A DNA stretch of 64,000 bases from Eutrigla gurnardus (Eukaryota; Chordata; Actinopteri; Perciformes; Triglidae), in contig OY741266.1 of NCBI GenBank assembly GCA_963514095.1, positions 30,666,729 through 30,730,728 of the forward strand. The letters run 5' to 3'. Below, piece by piece: positions 1-11,560 of the stretch; the stretch's first letter is position 1; each line of letters opens with the position of its first letter. The notes under the pieces were generated by a model, which saw nothing but the letters and a program-made list of their open reading frames with translations, did no database searches and was not told where the DNA came from. Made by a program: the position numbers and the translations under genes.

Positions 1-815
1 TGATTTTTTTTTATCCCAAACTGGGTTAAATGTATATGAAGGCATATTGTGATACGCCTACAGTTTGTCATGATTAAGTTAACTTAAATTACATTTTCAG
101 TATTATTTTTTTGGAGGAAAATTAGTTGATTAGGTTGATCGACGAGTCGGTAACATATTGGATGGATAAATTGTAGAATAGAATTAGTTGTTTTTGGCAA
201 CTCTTGATATATTTTTCTACAGTAAGTAGAAAAAGCCATAAAAAGGGTTGAAATAAAGCTACATGCAGCAGTCAATAATAATTCAGTAAATAGCCTGGTG
301 TGCTCACACTCCTGACGAAAGTATAAATGAAATAATCATTTTTTTTAAAGATCCATTTGTCAATATTAATAGTGAAGTATGTAAACGTAGTGATATTTGT
401 GTGTTATAACGCACAATGAAACATTTTTCATATTGAGTCCAAACTACGTGGTCAGCGCAACATTTTACAGTGGGGAAAAAACAACTTGGTGGACCAACTG
501 TGTCTAAATGACCATGAACACATCTTCTGCTTTTTCTGTGCTGACGTTTATTCTTGAGTATCAGCTGACCGTATGAGGCAATACGCAATTATCTGTGATT
601 TATGTCAACCCGTCACACGTAAAGGCAGAAGGGTTTTTCCACTGGTTTCACTTAGTTACAGTAAAGGATTTAACTCTTATTATGTTTTCAGATGCGTCGC
701 TGCCCTTGACGGTGTGTTTCAGACGCCAATATTTGCACATTTGCATTGAGTTAATGAAGTAACTGAAACTGTTTCTCTGCGTTTGCATTAAATGGCTGTT
801 GTGTCCCGTCCTCAG
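1..815. other. rab1a intron (upstream part), no exon seen
   Basis: No coding exon could be recognised on either strand here. The preceding rab1a exon, which should encode the switch II and G3-adjacent region, must lie to the left of the window. The segment is AT-rich, without long microsatellites, and ends in a pyrimidine-rich stretch and the CTCAG acceptor of the exon at 816. The small open frames in it look like chance. Confidence 0.6.
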
Positions 816-2632
816 GAGTCCTTCAACAATGTCAAACAGTGGCTACAGGAGATCGACCGCTACGCCAGCGAGAACGTCAACAAGCTGCTAGTAGGCAACA
901 AGTGTGACCTCACAACGAAGAAAGTTGTCGATTACACCACGGCTAAGGTGAGTTGGCCACCACCAGATTCGATTTCGAAATCTGGTTTTTGAGATCTTGA
1001 GAGTTTGTCCAAAATATCTGTGGGTGAAAGAATGAGATGAGCTTTAGCAGCTGTGGTCTCGCCGGCATCGCCTTGGAAATCTGAGGAGCTCAGTTTTTTT
1101 GCCGTGAGATATCGGGAGTGGAAAACAATCAACTTGTAATCGACTTGTGCTCAGGCGGCTCGGGCGATCTCTGTGGGTTTAGAAGTCAACGACGGCGAGC
1201 CACGTCTAATAATAAGCACCATATTTGTCTTGTGTATTCATACAAGTATTGACTTGCTCATTCAGTCGGGTGCAAAGTCATTTCAGGTCCGCGTGCACAC
1301 GCCTGCGCTGGTTTTTCACGGCACGGAATGAGGTAAAGCCGGCGCCTCAAAATCACCTACTGAACCGATTTATGAATATTAGTAACAAATTGAAACGCAC
1401 ACCAGGTGCGAAGGCTCAGTCTCTTCTGCTTAAAGGAGGCGCTGGCACCAGCTGCAATGTTTTATAGCGCTGTAATTGTGTAATTAAAGATGATTACCAT
1501 AGAACTTTAAAGTGATACTCCACCAAATTGGTTCTCCATCTTGAAGAGGCCTGCTTCGGGCTGGGCGATAATTTAATATGATAATTGTACGTCTTTCAAG
1601 GCATTTTTCATTTCATCTCGACTTTAAATCCTGACGGATTAGGACTGACCGTAGAACTAAGAGTTGACGAAGCAGCTCTGGAGCTTTCAATCGTGTCACG
1701 CAATCTTCCTCAGCAGATCGATTGTTGTCATGGAATTTCATTTATTTAAAGATGACCTATCATGCTTTTCGGCTTCTTCTCTTTCCTTGAGTGTGTTAAT
1801 AGTTTGTTGTTAATGTAAAAAATTGAGTTTCAAAGTCCATCTCTGAAGGGAGTTCCTCTCCCCCACAGAAACTCGGATCCAGAACTGATTCAAACGCCTC
1901 CATTCAAATATTTTCTGCTGTAAAATGATGATGTCACTAAATAACACATTTGCATTATATCTGGCCACCTAGTTTGACACGCCCGTAAACAAAGCTAGTA
2001 AGAGCGTTGTACAGGTCTATGTAGAGGTCTTTGTAGAGCAGGACTATGTTGAGGGCTGTGAAGGACTCTATGGAGGAGGACGATGTAGAGGAGGATGAGG
2101 AGGCCGATGTAGAGGAGGACTATGTAGAGGGCTGTGAAGGACTCTATGGAGGAGGACGATGTAGAGGAGGAGGAGGATGTGGAGGAGGACTATGTAGAGG
2201 ACTACTGTGTGTATATATAGCTCAAAATGGAGTCTCTGTAACGGTAACACGTTGTTTTCTGCTGTGAAAACTTTAATGTCCTTTTGTATGAACTTCTAGA
2301 GGGAGATGAGTTGAAGAACAAGTGGCTAAAGTTAATCATATCACTATTCCTCATCTCCTAGTGACCTGAAATCCAAGTATGCACCAGAAAAAAGTCCTTT
2401 AGGTTTTCAACGCCTCTCTTTTTCCGTTCACCAGGAATTTGCCGACAACTTGGGAATCCCCTTCTTGGAGACGAGCGCCAAGAGCGCCACCAACGTGGAG
2501 CAAGCCTTCATGACCATGGCGGCCGAGATCAAGAAGAGGATGGGCCCCGGGGCCACAGCCGGATCCTCGGAGAAGTCCAACGTCAAGATCCAGAGCAAGC
2601 CAGTCAACACCTCGTCCGGAGGCTGCTGCTGA
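816..2632 (+). CDS. rab1a: Rab1A small GTPase, last two coding exons (5' part outside window)
   Basis: Coding exons are 816-947 and 2435-2632 (stop TGA at 2630-2632). The first follows a CTCAG acceptor and ends at AAG/GTGAGT; the second follows CACCAG. Together they give 109 residues, the C-terminal half of a roughly 205-residue Rab1. Visible motifs are the guanine-specificity motif NKCD, the G5 motif ETSAK, and a C-terminal GGCC that is the double-cysteine geranylgeranylation site. The peptide beginning [20 protein letters not shown] is essentially the vertebrate Rab1A sequence. Rab1 controls ER-to-Golgi vesicle transport and early autophagosome formation. The tail [10 protein letters not shown] supports Rab1A rather than Rab1B, though this region varies among fish duplicates (rab1aa/rab1ab). 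The upstream exons with the P-loop and switch regions lie outside the window. Confidence 0.95.
948..2434 (+). other. rab1a last intron
   Basis: This intron lies between the two visible rab1a coding exons. It has a consensus GTGAGT donor at 948 and a CACCAG acceptor before 2435. It contains the purine-rich minisatellite near 2008-2207 and otherwise no exon, RNA gene or long repeat that I recognise. Confidence 0.85.
2008..2207. repeat. Purine-rich minisatellite, GGACTATGTAGA-type 12-bp units
   Basis: Imperfect repeats of a 12-bp theme (GGACTATGTAGA, GGACGATGTAGA) are mixed with GGA and GAGGGCTGTGAA variants. The block is strongly purine-biased on the + strand, which creates acidic or glycine-rich open frames that are not genes. 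The same 12-bp theme dominates the much larger array in the aftph intron at 24289-25131. Confidence 0.8.
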
Positions 2633-4120
2633 GACCCCCGAGAACCAGCCACGACCTGAATCCACCACCCAGACCCCCGAGCCCACGACCAGTCTCAATG
2701 TTACCATGCTCCACAGGGAAAGGAAACCAGAGAGGGAGAGAGAGAAAGAGAGAGGGAGGGACAGAGGAGGAAGACTTTGAGTGGACCGGTTTGTAAGTGT
2801 GCGTGCAGCTACAGCACCAGATTCTCACCTCACCCTTCCAATGTCAGCAATTGACGGTAAGCCCAACCACACCCACAGAACCCTCTGGGCGGTTCTTTTC
2901 TTCTTTTTCTTACTTTACCAAAAACACGGCCATACTGGAGTGTAAATATATATATTTATATATATATATTTATATATATATACACGATTTTTAATAGTGT
3001 GTGTGATGAGAACGCACATAGCACACAACTTTTCTTCTTTTTGTATCGTTCGCCCTGATCTTCTTTTTGAGTTTGTGAAATATTTCTAAAAACCCGACGA
3101 AAGAAAGAGAGAAAAAACAAAACAAAAACACCCCCACAAAGTCCTCTTTTTATTTTAGCTGCGGATGACATCATGACTTGACCCCCCCCCCCCCACCCAA
3201 CAAATCTCCTCAGACACATGAATCATCGGTAAGCACTTCAAATGAAGCACATGCTTAAACCAGCATCATGCATGTTGCAGAACGGATCACATGCTCCGCT
3301 AACGGTAACGCCTGCTCCTCACAGACCCCCCCCCCCCCCCTTAAAAACAAACCATGTGCCAGTGCCTTTGTGGCAGGAGATTTCCATGACATGTATGCCT
3401 TCGGTGCTCCCGTGTTGTCGGCGTCTTCCCTTCATATTCCTACAGTCGCGACTTGTATGATAACGGTTAACATTCCTGTACATATCTATATTCGGCTCTG
3501 CTGGTGTTCATGATACAATAAGCATGTGCTACATTGGGGAGACGTGACGTCAGCCGTGTGTTTCTACTTTCTTTTTTTCCTCTGCTAATGCCCCCCCCCC
3601 CCCCCCCCCCCCAACCAACAGCACAACCACGACAGGAGAAAATGAAACCGCCACCCCCCACCCCACCCCCCCAGCTCGAGAATAATCTATAAACTGTATA
3701 TATTTATACATAAATGTAAGAAGTGATTTGCAAATTGTGTAGAGAATCAAGTGGAAAGCGAACGACATGATAAATAGCTGGAAAATTAGTAATCTCGGCA
3801 CGTGATTTGTGGCTGCGGACATGACATTTTTGTGGCACAATGTCTACTATTAAAACAATGAAGGAGATCTTTGATAACTGATGGTCCTCATGGTGTTTTT
3901 TCTTTTTTTCTCCTTCTGCACACTTTCTTCATTCTTGCTGTCCGGTCTCAGTTCCACCTTTTTTTGCTCCGTTGTTTCCAGCGAACCATAAGCTGAGGGG
4001 AATGATGATCTTTGACCTAGATTTCTCAGGCTGTAGTTTGACACAGCAGCTTTTTATTCACCGGGCCTCCAACAGGAATATACCAACATGACTTCAGCCC
4101 TTCAAAATAAAGGTTTGCCC
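2633..4120 (+). other. rab1a: rab1a 3' UTR (inferred extent)
   Basis: Non-coding sequence follows the rab1a stop. An ATTAAA signal is at 3849-3854 and an AATAAA at 4106-4111, so the transcript probably ends just after one of these; the exact end is an inference. It holds a GAGA-rich stretch (2725-2765), an AT tract (2946-2984) and three poly-C runs (about 3181-3195, 3327-3340 and 3592-3612). The C-runs make G-rich sequence on the opposite strand. Confidence 0.55.
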
Positions 4121-4121
4121 T

Positions 4122-4260
4122 AACGTTAATAATAATAATAATAATACATTTAATTTATATAGAGCTTTTCTGACACAAAGACGCTTTACAGAAAAAAAAC
4201 AAATAAGACAAAGATAAGACAATCAGTTGAAATACATGATTGGGCATGGGGTGACGTTAG
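4122..4260. repeat. Dispersed repeat with (AAT)n head
   Basis: An (AAT)n run is followed by a conserved segment with TTTAATTTATATAGAGC and then AAAGACGCTTTACAG. The same arrangement of AAT repeat, TTATTTATA and a CTTTACA block recurs near 39037-39115 and 57285-57420, so this is an interspersed family. I cannot assign it to a named family from sequence alone. Confidence 0.55.
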
Positions 4261-5139
4261 TTAGGTTTATATTTACAAGTTCTTGTAAACAATCAAAATG
4301 TTTTTTTGAAAAGATTCAGAGGATTATTTAAATTCATAAATAATACATGCAAACGAATGAGAGAAGCACCCACACAAGAGGGGCAGTCTAATGCTAGGTT
4401 CAGTACTCCAGAGTTAAAGGCTGGCCCATTACCAGATTTTAATATTTGAGCTACGAGTATGTTTTGTTTTTGTTTGCCCAAAGAAAAGGACAATTTTCTT
4501 ATTTTATTCTGCTAGAAAGATCGCGAGAATGCAAAGTGTAAAAGGCCATATGGCAAACAAGACTTCTGTCCATAGAGCTTCAACAATTAGACACGCCCGG
4601 AGACGTTGGCAAATTAAAGGAATACTTTAAAGATAATATGAATGAAGATAATATCGGCTGCGTTTAACAATAGCAGAGTGGTCTTCATTTGTGACCATTA
4701 CGAACACGTGAGTATAATAAACGTTTCCGTTTCCCACTGAGCATATTTTCTACAATAATCCCAATATTTCCTTGCAAGTGTGAAGCTAACTTCCTGGAGG
4801 TTGTCCTACAAAAAACAAGTCAATCCCTGCAACAGCGTACACCAGAGTAACACGATGCAAAGTTTGTCTGTATTAATGTAAAATTACGGAAATGCAGCAT
4901 ATAATGCAATAATACAGTATAACATATGAATGTAATATTATATGAGATATAAGATAATATACGGTTAAATGTTGTTTATTGATTATTAATCTACTCTGAC
5001 TTCATCACGTCATTGATCAGACATCAACTCAAACGTGAATCCGCCTGAACCCAAAACGTCATCACACTGAAGCTGTGAGGTGAAGTTGCGGCTCCTCGCC
5101 AGCGGGGGGCGACGTTTGCTTCCTGCAGATGGGAAAGAT

Positions 5140-5850
5140 GTCAGGTGGAGTTTGAAGAACTCAGGTCAGATGAAGAACTCCTCTTTTACTTCAGTAAAAG
5201 GACTAATAATATGATGTTTAAATACTGTGTTGCAAGTAAAAGTGAAGTTATTTTTTTTTTAAATGAAGTAGAAGTTTGTGTCACAAATCCACTTAAAGGG
5301 TCACTATACAATATTCAGAGCTTAATTTAGCATTAGACAACTATTAGGCAGGTGTCATACAGACTTTATACTATCAAGTAGAAGTACACGTTCTCATTCA
5401 ACCTCTTTACTCAAGTAAAAGTAAATAAAGTATCAGTTTGAAGGACAAAGAGATTTTTTACACGTCTCTCTCCATATTAATAAGAAAATAAATAATCCAT
5501 AATTACCCTCAAACGCATTAAAACTAAAGTAACAAGTCTGATTTGAAAATGTGAAAGTACAGATATTTGTTTTAAAATGTAGGGAGGGAAAAGTAAAAAA
5601 AGATAAATAAAGTAAACGTACAAATACCTGGAAATCCTACTAAAGCACAGTAACAAAGTATTTGTACTTCCTTACTTCTCTGTTAATCTGAATGAAAGTT
5701 ATTGTACAAGGAGTAAAAATGTTAGTACATAGATCACTATTGCTTTTCGTACTTTTAACGCCTACTTCTACTTAAAGTTCTGAAATGCAATACTTTTACT
5801 TGAAGGTGCAGTACTTTTACTTCAGTAGATGATCTAAATACTTCTTCCCT
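5140..5850. repeat. Dispersed fish repeat rich in AGTAAAAGTAC
   Basis: The tract is dominated by variations of TACTCAAGTAAAAGTA and its complement. It includes a recurring segment with TCTCGTC/ATTAATAAGAAAATAAATAATCCATAATTA-like text and the phrase AAACTAAAGTAACAAG. Parallel copies occur around 52770-53060, 53400-53640 and 62750-63095, and short ones near 32385, 35110-35260 and 37170-37290. It is a high-copy interspersed element; the class is not decided. Confidence 0.6.
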
Positions 5851-6158
5851 CTCCAGGTCTGCTGATCGTAACAGCATTTTTGTCCGTGTGAACGCAGCCT
5901 CCCTCATTAAAACGGGTTCACCCTGTACCCCACCCCCACCCTGTACCCCCCACACACACACACACAGACACACACACAGACACACACCCCTGTTTTGAGG
6001 CTGAACCCCCAGTTTGCTTTCAGTTGCAGAACAAAACACACAGCGAGTAGAGAGAGATGTTTTGGTGCGAAGGAATGGGAGGGAGCTGTGGTGGAATGGG
6101 GGGGGGGGGTATGTGAGTAGCTGGGTCTGTTTGTCGGGGTGGTTTGTTGCCGGGTGAT

Positions 6159-6275
<117 letters not shown>

Positions 6276-7439
6276 GTGGGGGTCATTCGTGACAGCTGCA
6301 GAGTCCAAAGTCTGTCACCCTGCTGCTGGGGGAGGTTTTTTGTGTTTTTTTACGAGTCCGTGTGTGAAGTTCAGCGTCACCAGCTGATCCGTCTGATGGC
6401 TGCAGAGGAACAGACCTGCAGTTTCACACAAACACCTCATTAACACCAGCAGCACACGGACTCCACGTCCGACTGCTGCTGGTTTTTAAAAAGCAGCCGG
6501 GGAGAGTAACTGAGTACTGTTCAAGTCCTCGAGTACACTTTTGAGGTACTTTTGAGTCTTTTCATGCCACTTTATTCTTTCACTTCACCGCCGAGTTGCA
6601 TTTGTCAACTAATTGATTGGATGATATAAAGGTGGAGTAGGTGATTCTATTCAGAAACACTTTCTGTGGCATATCTGTAAAAAACAAGTATCTCAACAAA
6701 GAATCTTGTGTCACAGATGCGCTCGCAAGTTTCTTTGAAATTAGTTATTTTAGACCAAAATGACCGATTATCTGACTAATCCACTAAGAGGGGGGGCAGC
6801 CCGAGTCCATTGACAGGAAATGTATTTGGCCCCCCAATCGTTAGCATAATACGTAAAACTAAATTTGCTCCAGCTGCACATTAATGCATGAATAAGTATA
6901 ATCCAATATTATCATGGACCCCTCTGCATAATTAGGAGTACTTACTTTCGGTAGTTCAATTATATTTCGATGCTAATACATTTGAGGTTCACGTGTAAGA
7001 CTTGGGCCTTCAGTTACGCTGACGTATTCCGACCACATGGTCCATTCCGACCCAGAGCGGCCGTTAAAAGGCCTCTGCTCCGTGTCACCAACACCATGCT
7101 GACCTCCCAGCGTTTGACTCAAAGTGAGGAAAAGGAAGGAGGGAAACGGGAACCACAGACCGCCGCTCTCCTGGTCTCCACCGCCGTCTCGGCAGAGTCC
7201 AAAACTAAATGAGGGCAACGGCAACGGCGTAAACATGAAGTGGTGCGTGATGCCCAATGTGGTTTAACGTCGAGGCCGAAGAAAAGCCAGACGGTCTGCT
7301 TCGTGGAGACACAGAGGCAGAGTCAAGCAAAGTCCACCCATCTGTTTGGTTAGAAAGAGACTCAGCTGTCCGGATATATATGGATCATTTACAGTAAATG
7401 ACAGTACAATAACGTAAATACAGTCCCGCATTCAAAATT

Positions 7440-7800
7440 CTACGTAAAGGCACAGTGTGTAGTATTTGGTGGCACCTAGTGTTGCGGTTGCAGATTGCAA
7501 CCAACTGAATAAGCAAAAAGGAAGTCAGACGGCGGCTGGAGGTTCTTTACAAGCGTGTCGGAAACTATGGTGGCCTTCAAGTAACGTAAGAAGAAAAAAA
7601 ACACGCTCCCTCTTTTACACCTGTGAGCAGGCGATAACCTCCGCTTTTTGAAAAGTGAAGCCAACAAAGCCAAAGTGCCGTCCCAAATATGGTCACTTCC
7701 TTCTACTGGTTGCAAGGAATCCAAGATGGCGACGGCCAAAAATGCGGAACTCAAGGCTTCAAAACCGTTGTCGACATAGCCATGACGACGTCCACTTCTA
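7440..7800. repeat. Composite dispersed repeat (GCACAGTGTGTAG / GAAAAGTGAAGCCAA)
   Basis: Two recognisable pieces lie side by side. The first begins GGCACAGTGTGTAG and contains GGTTGCAGATTGCAACCAAC with a short internal dyad. The second contains TTTGAAAAGTGAAGCCAA followed by ATGGTCACTTCCTTCTACTG. The second piece resembles segments at 39386-39440 and 60790-60850, and its complement-like parts occur near 34975-35040 and 36955-37120. Class unknown. Confidence 0.5.
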
Positions 7801-9265
7801 ATATGTCTGTGGTTAAACTATGAATCATCATCTTTTTCCTTAAAAATATGTACGTTACATCATTTATTTTTGTACGATGAATTCCATTCCATAATTTTTC
7901 CTGTCCAGAAAGTCTGTTTGTCGTAATCATTTAATTTAGTGCAAAACCGTCTCTCGTCAACGTGCCTCATCAACACGGCCGTTAGAACGTAGCAAGCGTA
8001 GCTATGCTCACTCACTTACGTAACGTTATCTCACCTGACTGCTGTTAGCGTGAGTAACGTTACATCCTGGTACCGAATACACACCAACGTCGTAGCTTCA
8101 GATGGACTTTGCGACTTGTGGGTGTGTCATCTTTCTAATTACTACAACGGTTATACAACAAAATGTGATTTTCTTCAAAATGAAATTGACAAAAAGAAAA
8201 GTGTAATCCATGGCACGTATCAAAACATCCTGTATTCAGGGTCGCGGGGGGCTGATCCCAGCTGACATTATGAGAAGGCGGGGTTTACCTGGACAGGTAA
8301 CCAGTCTTTCTCTCTGGACTTCCATACAAATCAAAGATTTAATGATGACAAATATATACATTTTCAACACTGACATACAAGTTGCATATATTCCTCTTTC
8401 CATCAGTTTTTGTTCACCAGATCCAAATCCTCCAGATGGTAATTGGTGCAATTTTTATTTATTTTTTTTGCACTTCATACAAATGATAACATGCCAGACC
8501 TGAGTCGCATGTGATTGGAGGAACTCTGGAGCCTGTGGAGTCGGTGTTTGTTTGATGGCGGCGCTCAGCAGCCACAGATGGGATTTCCATGTCTTGACTC
8601 ACGTGTTCGTTTAAAGGGGGGATCAGCTGCTGGTTCCCCTGTTTTTTTCTTCTTCTGGCCATCTGGCTGCCATTATGTCACGTTCTGCCAAACTCGGGCC
8701 TCACCGGCACACAGCTGCAAGCAGCGGCAACAACCGTGTTTGAGCCCAGTTTAACCGAAACATTCACCATTTGTTTCTGGCAGCAGGAGGAAGAAACACG
8801 CCGCTTGTTTTTGGTCGAACTCGTCCAACCAGTTTGAACCCCCCCCCCCCGAGTCGCCAAGTGTCAGCTCTGACGTCAGGACGATGCTGCTGGCAAACAT
8901 CCACGTCGCTGAAGTTTAGAAGTGAGACGGAGAAAAAAAATTTAAAAGCCAGCACGCAGAGAAATCACCGTGAACCGGATTCAACAGAGCTCTCAGGTTT
9001 CATGCATTTGGAGTTAAAGACCAAAAGGAAAGACGTGATGCAGCTGTGATTAAGGCAACATCGGGGCAGAACATTTTACAGAGGATTGACTTGAAATGAC
9101 TCGGTATCCTCGCCGGGCTCAAATACCACAAAATACTACGCACGATTATGTCTGTCAATGTGTCATAATATCTGAAAATACCAACGTATAGCAGACTACT
9201 GCGAACTACTGCACTGTCACCAGAAACTACTGACACGTTAGGTTTAGCTCTCGTTTACGTCCTGG

Positions 9266-9863
9266 CCTCCCTCTCTCTCCCTCTCTCTCTCTCTCTCCCT
9301 CTCTCTCCCTCCCTCTCTCTCCCCTCTCTCTCCCTTTCTCCCCCCCTCTCCCTCCCTCTCTCCCTCCCTCTCTCTCCCTCCCTCTCTTTCCCTCGCTCTC
9401 CCTCTCTCTCCCCTCTCTCCATCCCTCTCACTCCCTCCCTCTCTCTCTCCCCTCTCTCTCTCTCCCTCCCTCTCTCCCCCTCCCCCTGTCCCTCCCTCTC
9501 TCCCTCCCTCGCTCTCCCTCTCTTCCCCTCTCCCTCCCTTTCTCCCTCTCTCTCCCCTCTCTCCATCCCTCTCACTCCCTCCCTCTCTCTCTCCCTCCCT
9601 CTCTCTCCCTCTCTCCCTCCCTCGCTCTCCCTCTCACTCCCTCCCTCTCTCTCTCCCTCCCTCTCTCTCCACCACTCCCTCCCTCTCTCTCCCTCCCTCG
9701 CTCTCCCTCTCTCTCCCTCCCTCTCTCTCTCCCTCCCTCTCACTCCCTCCCTCTCTCTCCCTCCCCCTCTCCCCTCCCCCCCTCTCTCTCCCCTCTCTCC
9801 CTCCCCCTCTCCCCTTCCCTCCCTCTCTCCCTCTCTCCCTCCCTCCCCCCCCTCTCCCTCCCT
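9266..9863. repeat. 600-bp polypyrimidine tract (CTCTCTCCCTCC)n
   Basis: The + strand is almost exclusively C and T for about 600 bases, built from CTCT and CCCT words with few purine interruptions. The long Glu/Arg/Gly open frames on the - strand are a consequence of the composition and not a gene. Such tracts can form intramolecular triplexes (H-DNA). Confidence 0.95.
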
Positions 9864-11039
9864 GTGTGTGAATATTACTGAGATGTCCAATGAATAGCTC
9901 ACATGCTTCACATAGTTGTGGTTTTTCACTCGTCTGACGGATAAGCAGACTGATGTTCAGGCAGGAAAACAACTGCAGCAGCTCTGCTGAACTGAACCGA
10001 GAATGAGACCGTCGGCTCGCGGCAGGTTAACGTTGATGTTGATGTATGTTCTGATCCTGCCCGTTGAGGTTTGTTTTACTATAAGAGGAGGCGGAGCTGG
10101 TGTCGGGGAGGCAACGACCAACACCGGCAGAAAAACCACACACACTGCCGGACCCTTTAAAGGGGACACGAAGCGGGTTTCTTTAATGTCTAATTATGGA
10201 ATTTACAATTAATGCAAACTTGTTAAAAGCTAAAACAAAAACACTAAACGACAATCAAAGGGAACATTTCATTAATGCTTTTGGACTTCACTTCCAAAGG
10301 TGCCTCTCCTGTATTTTATTTTTTTCTTACATCCAAAAGTTTTTTGCGTGAAATCCAGAAATGTTTTCCAGGAGATAGTGAAGTTTAGTTTGTCTGCTCC
10401 GTCTCCCCAACTGACTGTGATGAATAAAAACCACCACAAAACACTGGACTTCTTAAAAAACTTTGGACTTCTTGTTCGAAATCTTTGGTTACTTCTTTAC
10501 AAATTTTATTGTTTATTTTATTATTTCACACATCAATGTTTTATTTGTACTTGTTTTATTGCTACTGTATAATGATATAATATAAATGCATGATCTTATT
10601 AAACCATATATTAAATATCGTCATCCTCCTAAAATAATGGCCCCGGTTTTTCTAAAAAAAACTGAAAAACTGAACCAGCAAAGAAAATCACTTTTGTAAA
10701 AAAAAATACTTCATCATTATTTTAAGAAGGGGATGATATTGACAATATGTAATGTGATAATTCAATAAAACACTTAATAATATGATTAATATATTCGATA
10801 TTTGATTATAAACGAAATATGCTATTTATAAATGTTTACATCAACAAATAGTTCTAAGTGCTAACAGACCCATCTCCATGACAACTGATATAGTTGAAAG
10901 CTCTGTAAAGTCAAAAAACTTGAGTTCGTATTCTTTAGTTTATATTGGATTTACATAAAATAACTTGAAACGAACAAACAATACAAACAAAATCAAACTT
11001 TTTTAAAAATAGTATTAAATGCTTTGATATTAATTCTGC
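9864..11039. other. AT-rich intergenic stretch upstream of sertad2
   Basis: AT-rich sequence with scattered ATAAAA motifs. I see no exon, RNA gene or clear transposon ends in it. It borders the CpG-rich sertad2 promoter segment on its right. Confidence 0.5.
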
Positions 11040-11560
11040 TAAACCGGAAACCACTTTTATTTTGAAGTTCGCCACGGCGGAAGTGGTGTTAACGGCAGTT
11101 GTCTCCGTCTTGACTAGCGTTCCTCGGTGACACATCTCCTCCTCCTCCTCCTCCTCCACCTCCGCCGCCGCCGCCGCTGCTGCGCTTCGCCATTGTGTGC
11201 GCGGAGCTCGGCGAGTGTCGAGGTCGAGGGCAGCCGCGATGGCGTAGAAACAACCGAGCGAACAAGACGAAACGGAACTTAAACGGCTCGTTTTTCCTCC
11301 CCCCTCGATCTTTCGTCTGCTTCTTCGTCCTCCCCGACCCGTCCTCGCGCCGCTCCCGCTTCCCGCTCCCGGCCTCACCGACGACACCCATGCAGCAGAG
11401 GAGACCCTGGACGGGACTAGCTACATGTGGTGAGTTGACAGACGAGCACCGACCGGACACCGACGCCTTATAATGCACAGACAACTTCGTCTCCTCGCCG
11501 CGGAGCCGTTGGTCCGGCGCGAGCGGACAAACGTTAAGTTGACGTTCCGCGAAGAAGAAG
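11040..11560 (+). promoter_or_regulatory. sertad2: CpG-rich promoter region of sertad2
   Basis: Composition switches abruptly from AT-rich to GC- and CpG-rich. The segment has a (CTC)n block near 11137-11156, a CCGCCG block near 11161-11176 and many CG dinucleotides up to about 11560, and returns to AT-rich soon after. It contains the donor of the probable sertad2 first exon (11429/11430). Assignment to sertad2 rests on orientation and on the absence of any other gene between here and 17721. Confidence 0.6.
11170..11429 (+). other. sertad2: Probable non-coding first exon of sertad2
   Basis: A consensus donor (ATGTG/GTGAGTTGA) ends a CpG-rich block at 11429, and the sertad2 coding exon begins with an acceptor (CTCACAG) four bases before its ATG. 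The 5' limit is a guess. An ATG at 11390 starts a short upstream frame that does not run in frame into the SERTAD2 start after splicing, so it would be an upstream ORF. Confidence 0.5.

Noticed and set aside
9255..9929. 224-residue Arg/Glu/Gly open frame on the - strand
   Set aside because: A composition artefact of the CT tract; no unique sequence apart from short ends.
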